Shown here: positions 58,786 to 64,000 of the stretch, one piece after another
Layout of the letters: the number at the start of each line of letters is the position of its first letter
How positions within the stretch are numbered: position 1 is the stretch's first letter
Origin: Trichostrongylus colubriformis
Taxonomy: Eukaryota; Nematoda; Chromadorea; Rhabditida; Trichostrongylidae
Length of the DNA: 64,000 nt
Reading direction: 5' to 3'
Assembly (NCBI GenBank): GCA_963978905.1
Contig: OZ022256.1
Coordinates: 16,165,863-16,229,862, forward strand
Translations under genes and position numbers: made by a program
Notes under the pieces: generated by a model
Databases searched by the model: none
What the model was told of the DNA's origin: nothing
Seen by the model: only the letters and a program-made list of their open reading frames with translations

Positions 58786-59296
58786 GTAAGTGAGGCGTGG
58801 TGGATGTTTCGCTTTCGATAGCAGTGCCCGCTGCTACTGGCTATTGCCGTAGTGGCAAATTGCAAAGTGGCTGGAAAACGCACCATTTTGCTCTTTGCCC
58901 GCTCGCATGGTTCAATTTGATTATTTTCATGTATGAGGTAAATACAATGTGAAATAAATTTAACAAAGGTAAGGCAACAGAAATAAAAAGTTGGGATGTT
59001 TTGCAGGGGTCATAGAGTTAATACTTCGTTGCCTGCTGTTGGTACATACCTTGTAATTATAATCGCTTTGTCACCACCACACTTCAATAACAGTAACGAC
59101 TGACATGGAATGATTTGCAGTGTTTCTGTGATTTCACACTCATGATCTACCGAATACAATTTCGTTTTCGCAAATGTTCAACTCTTTTCGTCGTAACAGT
59201 GAACATTTTTAGCGCAGATATGGTCGTTCTTTGTCTCAAGAGCTGAAGGAAACAACAAAGAACACCGACAGACCGTAATGGCTATTGTAGACCTCG

Positions 59297-59425
59297 ATGG
59301 AGTTCCTTTGGAACGTTACGATCTTTCTCGTTGTTCTTGCCATTGCCAACGGAAATATGTACGTTGTCGGTAGATGCGTATCTCTTAGAAGCATGAATTT
59401 CTTAGAACGAATCGTGTGTTCTTGA
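59297..59425 (+). CDS. Candidate signal-peptide ORF (42 codons or a first exon)
   Basis: The ATG at 59297 follows an acceptor-like gctattgtag by 6 nt, as in trans-spliced worm messages. It opens MEFLWNVTIFLVVLAIANGN, a typical cleavable signal peptide. Read through, it ends at TGA 59423 after 42 codons with two Cys. Alternatively it splices at G|GTAGATG (59369), phase 1, into the exon at 59653. The intergenic-like position and short length leave chance open. Confidence 0.3.
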   Translation: MEFLWNVTIFLVVLAIANGNMYVVGRCVSLRSMNFLERIVCS

Positions 59426-59652
59426 AAAGCGTTCGAGGAAAGGTCGATGTGCTCATGAATGCGTGGGATCTCATAAGTTTACGATTGCTCTAGTTAACTA
59501 AGGTAGTAACAAGGAATGGCCACTACTGGACGAGATGTATAGGAAGGACGGCGAAGCCTAAGCTTCTGAGCTCTTTGAAGATTGTTCTCGTAGGAAATCA
59601 CCTAAAATGCGTGAGCCGGTTGAACTGATTGTAAGGAAAGGAATTTATTCAG

Positions 59653-59750
59653 CTATGTTATATAAAATCATCGCGGGGAGGATGTCGGAATTGGAAAATC
59701 CCTTAAAGGCACACCACGCGATAATCACATTAGCGGCTTACTTTCTTGGA
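59653..59750 (+). CDS. Candidate 98-nt exon, unrecognised gene
   Basis: Acceptor atttattcag and donor CTTGGA|GTAAGTAGG are both near consensus. After two leading bases it has 32 open codons: MLYKIIAGRMSELENPLKAH then HAIITLAAYFLG. Its start phase matches exon ends at both 58785 and 59369, so either could be its partner. A foldback element begins 74 bp downstream. Confidence 0.32.
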
Positions 59751-59823
59751 GTAAGTAGGTCCTTAGGTAGGTGCTCAGGGTGCACCCTTGTTGCGGCTTG
59801 ATAGTGCATCCTCGCGGCGATAA

Positions 59824-59987
59824 GGCCGCGGTCATACTTTGCGTTGTCTGCGGCTGGGCGTGGTCGCTGCCTGTGAGAGAGAGTGGCACGGGGGAGGTGC
59901 AGAGATGACGCAGGCAACGAGGCAGTGTGGAGACGCAAGATACGCGGCCACGCCCTGCCGCAGACAACGCAAAGTATGACCGCGGCC
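59824..59987. mobile_element. Family B palindromic MITE, TAA-flanked, half-deleted
   Basis: TAA|ggccgcggtcatactttgcg to cgcaaagtatgaccgcggcc|TAA. The right arm is full length and the left arm is missing its inner part. TAA on both sides is a TWA target duplication. Confidence 0.92.
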
Positions 59988-60308
59988 TAAGCGCGCTCTA
60001 CCCGAGCCGAGTTGAGCCCATCGAGCCGAATCACACCTGGCCTTAGACGAACAAATTTTAAACGTGGCTCTTACGTGGAGAAGGAAACATGCGATAAGAC
60101 AAGATAAGGCGGCGATATCAATAGCGAAGGCAGCTTCAACAAAGAACAGGTGATATCGTAGCATTTTGCGCGATATCATCGAGCAAAAGCTCTTCTACAG
60201 TCTCCAATACTCGTACGGCGACTGAATACAGGAAGTTCTATTTTTGGTGGTTGTGAGGGGATTTCGATTCTTTTTTTTTTTTGATAGGTGGGTAGAGCAG
60301 GGTCTTTA

Positions 60309-60463
60309 CAGTCCATTTCCCGAAGCCTGGCAGGGCGAGGCCTACGGACTTGGATGAAAGTGTATCGATCTCTCTCACCCCGCCACACACTCTCGCTCTC
60401 GCCACGTACTCTCTTACCCAAGTCCGTAGGGCCACGCCCTGCCAGGGGTCGGGATATGGACTG
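60309..60463. mobile_element. TA-flanked MITE C, copy 3
   Basis: TA|cagtccatttcccgaag to ggtcgggatatggactg|TA; inner arms agggcgaggcctacggactt and aagtccgtagggccacgccc. Confidence 0.85.
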
Positions 60464-60532
60464 TATGTCCTGTGATACGTGCAATAGCTCAATAGCTCTC
60501 ACAATTTATCGCGTGGTGTGCCTTTAAAGAAG

Positions 60533-60889
60533 TCACTCACATGGAAACCAGGGGCTAAGAAGCCTGTTTATGGCGTAAGCCCCGTCGAGCAGTGCACCCC
60601 GAGCTGTAGTAACGGCGTAACGGTTACCAGCTGACGCCTTTGGATGACAGTTCCCGCCACCAAACGACGTGATTTTCGATTGGTTACGGTAAGAGTGCCC
60701 AATAATATGCGGCAGGACTGGAGGCATCGCGGCGTGCTTGATATCAGTTTCAGCTTGAAGCTCACCCCAGGAAATAGATGCTGTCGTATTTCTGAACATC
60801 TCTTCGTGTTTGCGACTTGGCAAAATGCCAGGGGGAAACTCGTCCGAAACACCCTTGACAAACAGGTCGTCTGCGTCGAGAATCACCAC
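60533..60889 (-). CDS. Unrecognised 118-codon ORF
   Basis: The frame reads MVILDADDLFVKGVSDEFPP, then GILPSRKHEEMFRNTTASIS, and later GNRYAVTTARGALLDGAYAI before TGA. Amino-acid usage looks protein-like, but no family is recognised. The opposite strand also has an open frame with good splice signals at 60644-60680, so the coding strand is uncertain. Confidence 0.25.
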   Translation of the reverse strand: MVILDADDLFVKGVSDEFPPGILPSRKHEEMFRNTTASISWGELQAETDIKHAAMPPVLPHIIGHSYRNQSKITSFGGGNCHPKASAGNRYAVTTARGALLDGAYAINRLLSPWFPCE

Positions 60890-61384
60890 CAGGCAGGGGA
60901 TCCTATTACTCGGGTTTAAGATTTAATTTTCTTCATGGCTTCTTCTGACTTCAACAAAAAAAAAAATGTAAAAAGTCCTCAATGCTCTCTGATATCGCTG
61001 AGCTCCTTCACTGAACGAGTTCTACATTAGGACCCTTGCTTTGCGCTGCCTTTAATATATTGAAATTTGGTGGTCGTATTTTCCAAGTCTCTCGGTATTG
61101 CTGTTTTAACGTTATTTCTATAGTTGCTATCGTACTAATATGTTCCAGATATGTATATGTATGTTGAGATAACGGTCCCATTCATGTACGCCTTGTACAT
61201 GTAATAAATAATGAATAACCACGACTGCGCCATGCCACTAACTTCCATGTCAAATCGCAGAGGCAACGATATCGACAGCAGTCGACTTTTTGCAAAATAG
61301 TCGAGCTATCTTCGGCATCAAAGTATAATAGTGTAATCGATGAATTAGCAATTACATTCGATAACCCACTCAACGTTCAATTTG

Positions 61385-61540
61385 AGAACACCGCTAAGCG
61401 TAATTTTGGCAAATATTGGAGAATAATGAAAGTCAGTGCGTTTATCTTCGTAAACGAGTTCGGCATCAATTCGCCTAACCCGGAAAATCGAAGGCTTGGT
61501 TGATCTGAGCAGGCGTGTTGACGCGAGATTCAAAAGAACC
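61385..61540 (-). mobile_element. SINE-like fragment
   Basis: gtgcgtttatcttcgtaaac and gaaggcttggttgatctgag match the body of the SINE-like family. Confidence 0.45.
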
Positions 61541-61599
61541 GGAAGGGGTCCGAAACTAGGGGAAGATGCAAAGAAAAGAGCACTCTGTAATGTACATTC

Positions 61600-61735
61600 A
61601 AGTTAGAAGCGAAAATCGGTGAAAAAATCCAAATTCAAAAGCGTGGCGCTGTGGTAAGTATTCGCATCACATTCGCATCTACACACTGACTTTCCGAGTT
61701 ATCCGTTGTAGAGATGTCATTTGTTGTATCGTAGA
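61600..61735. repeat. Dispersed repeat J, copy 2 (inverted)
   Basis: Reverse complement of 1575-1720, including ctgactttccgagttatccg. Confidence 0.7.
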
Positions 61736-61913
61736 GTGTATTTCATTCATTGGTGATGATGTGAAGTAAGTAGAACGACACCCAGCAACATACAAGTAAA
61801 ACAATTAAATGAAGAACAAGCGAAAGCGTAAGAAAAAGTGTGATTACAATTAAAACCTAATGAATTCACTTTCGACGTCTTGGAAAGGTGACGTGTGTGC
61901 ATTGCGGCAACTA

Positions 61914-62255
61914 CAGTTAGGGCCGTAAGGCCGCGGTCATACTTTGCGTAGCTGCATTAGTTGACGCCGCGCCAAGATTCGAATCGGCCACAATTATCAT
62001 ACTGTAGTGTGATTGGGTCAAGAATTTTGCAAACGCTGCGCATGATCTACTGACGCCGTCGTCTGCGGCTGGCAAATGGTTGCGTGAGTTTGACGCCGGT
62101 ACCGGCGTCAACTCACGCAAGTGTCTGCGTGAGTTGACGCCGGCACCGGCGTCAACTAACGGAGCTGCGCAAAGTATGACCGCGGCCTAAGAGTGTTAAA
62201 AATCGCGCGTAAACGCGTTTTCGTGCGATTTTTAACACTCTTACGGCCCTAACTG
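61914..62255. mobile_element. TA-flanked element with nested family B MITE
   Basis: Outer ends cagttagggccgtaa and ..ttacggccctaactg, flanked by TA. The right side has an extra hairpin (gtgttaaaaatcgcgcg / cgtgcgatttttaacac). A family B copy occupies 61929-62187. Confidence 0.8.
61929..62187. mobile_element. Family B MITE, TAA-flanked, variant core
   Basis: TAA|ggccgcggtcatactttgcg to cgcaaagtatgaccgcggcc|TAA. The core shares ttgggtcaagaattttgcaa and ggcaaatggttgcgtgagtt with the 5606-6065 element. Confidence 0.88.
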
Positions 62256-62292
62256 TACAAGCCACCGTCCTCCATAACGTAAACCAGAATTG

Positions 62293-62371
62293 CCCTCCTC
62301 CAGGTATCTTCAATCACCGCAACATGAGAGTAAGAGTGCACACCGCCTGTCACTACAACACCTCCGCCCTT
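62293..62371 (-). mobile_element. SINE-like head fragment
   Basis: The minus strand reads ggcggaggtgttgtagtgac (A box region), but the B-box region is altered (ttgcggtgattgaag). Confidence 0.45.
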
Positions 62372-62596
62372 GTAGAATAGCTATTGATCCATTTTTTAAT
62401 CATTTATTTGTCCATTTTGAATATTTTTTCCTTTTAATTGTTATTATTAATTTTAATATGAAGGCAAAGGTTAGAAGGAGTGCAGCATGAAAGAAAAACC
62501 AGTGAAAAACCATGAAATGAACCAGTAATTCGAGAAGTGGGCTTTCGCGCTCTCTGCATCGCGGAAGTGTGTAATACAGACGGTGAGGGTAGCTAA

Positions 62597-62762
62597 GGCT
62601 GCGTTCATACCGTGCGGTGCAGGCGACAGGGTGTGGCTGCATGGCTCTACCTGTGCCACCCTGCGCCGTTGCCTGCGTCGTCCCTGCACCTCCCTCGTAC
62701 CACTTTGTCTCGCTGCCTGTGAAAGCAGCCACGCCCTGCCCGCACTGAGTATGAACGCGATC
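62597..62762. mobile_element. Family B MITE, TAA-flanked, diverged
   Basis: TAA|ggctgcgttcatacc to gagtatgaacgcgatc|TAA, with the core gttgcctgcgtcg typical of the family. Confidence 0.85.
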
Positions 62763-63706
62763 TAAGCCAGCCAGCCGTGAAAGGTGCCCGACTGTCTACA
62801 CAGCTACTTGTCCATCAGTAACCGTAGGACCGAATTGCACCTGGAGATCACGACCAGAACCCCAAAGAGGGGCTGTTTACCGTGAGTTTCGTCGCAGGTC
62901 GTCTCCTTGAAACTAACCTTCCCATCCACAGAGAGTATGCTTTCCTAGTTCTGATTTCTCTCATTATTTTCAAAATGTCTTTGAAGAACCTTCAAAGCTT
63001 ATGAACCTGGATGTGATTCACCTCTTGGGGCTGCACACCCACTAAAAAGCGTTACCCTGCCATGTCCTATTGCTGGAACATCGGTTTCAATTAACCTTCT
63101 TACGTAGTCATCTTGGAAAGCGTGGAAACTTCTAGAAAAGTCCTGGGTCGCTCTAATGTGGTGAGACATTGTGATGGTGTCTTAACTCTTGGCTAGGAGA
63201 ACTATTAGAAGCAATGGTATGGGTAATTTGTGTGATGAAAAGCTGAGTACCGTAATTAGAGCTAAAGCTCTAACCAGGACATGGTTTCAACTTCTCAGGG
63301 AACTTTGAAATGAGACCTGATTGGATCGATACGGTCTGCTGGTCTCGAGTGCTGGTCACAAATATAAGAACAGAAATGGAAAATGCGGTTCTGAAGCGAG
63401 TTACGAGGGATTAAGTTATGCTTGCGATGACTCATTGACCGGGTACCTTGCATAGCAACACTCACCAAAAGGAATAATCTAGAGGGAAATCCCACCGCTC
63501 ATACAATTAGCCTCCTATGCACTACTTCAAACAAAATACTCCGCCAACGAGACATCGCTAGCAAGTTCTGATCCCTCATAACTCGTTTTGGAGGGGCATA
63601 ATGCAGTTTTGGTTTTCACAGTTCCAATAACATTCGATCTACATAGGTCTCATTTCAAAGTTTCATTGGAAGCTAAAACCGTCCCTTTGTAAGACCAAGC
63701 ACAGCC

Positions 63707-63878
63707 AACGCCTTCATACTCTGCGCCGACAGGTCGTGGCTGCGTTCCGAAGCAGCGAAGCAGAGTAGAAGGGGGTGAAGACGCAGAGACGACGCAGCCA
63801 ATGAGACAGGGTGGCAGTGGCGGAGACGCAGAGACAGCCACGCCCTGCCACCGGCGCCGCAGAGTATGAGGGCGGCCT
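63707..63878. mobile_element. Family B MITE, diverged
   Basis: aacgccttcatactctgcgc to gcgcagagtatgagggcggcc-like ends with GC-rich arms (gcagagacgacgcagccaat). Confidence 0.7.
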
Positions 63879-64000
63879 GAGGATGCTATATAAAGAGCAG
63901 TTTCGCAGTCAGAGGCTCTGAGAGCTGGAGCATGCATCGCTTTTAGCAGGCCCCGCCTTGTTTAAGGTTGTCCGCTCCCTATGGTTAGGTCGTGTCCCCA

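Noticed and set aside
1..64000. CRISPR array, bacterial operon or phage-type system
   Set aside because: No regularly spaced repeats with unique spacers and no bacterial gene organisation; the window is an intron-rich nematode-type region.

Overview
This is eukaryotic DNA, and I infer a clade V (strongylid or hookworm-like) nematode. The basis is one gene read exon by exon on the minus strand: the worm vinculin gene deb-1. Its 26 coding exons run from an ATG at 40211 down to a TAA at 12223. They join in phase to a 997-residue protein with the usual vinculin ends, proline-rich linker and actin-binding tail. The introns are long and full of repeats, unlike the compact introns of Caenorhabditis. 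The species assignment is inference.

Layout. 0-6.1 kb is repeats: palindromic MITEs, a nested 1.3-kb foldback element holding a tRNA-like sequence, a TA-flanked Tc1-type element, and an odd GC-rich run of consecutive hairpins. 6.37-8.64 kb (minus) holds candidate exons of an unrecognised gene, the best two being phase-compatible and Cys-containing (PAN/apple-like). 8.7-11.7 kb shows no assignable gene apart from a repeat shared with 54.4 kb. 12.2-40.3 kb is deb-1; its introns carry at least a dozen mobile-element copies, a 200-N assembly gap beside a direct repeat, an open candidate cassette exon in intron 1, and an ATCGAT-rich part of intron 1. 40.3-64 kb is mostly repeats: tRNA-derived SINE-like copies, TWA-flanked GC-rich palindromes, a hairpin-motif array at 45.6-46.6 kb and other foldbacks. 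Three possible plus-strand exons lie at 58.5-59.8 kb and an unrecognised minus-strand ORF at 60.5-60.9 kb.

The gene content that can be stated firmly is deb-1: an actin-binding adhesion protein of muscle dense bodies (worm Z-disc/focal adhesion equivalents). The rest is mobile-element history plus low-confidence exon candidates. I saw no CRISPR array, rRNA, operon or bacterial-type system. All coordinates come from reading splice signals by eye; homology searches and RNA-seq were not available.
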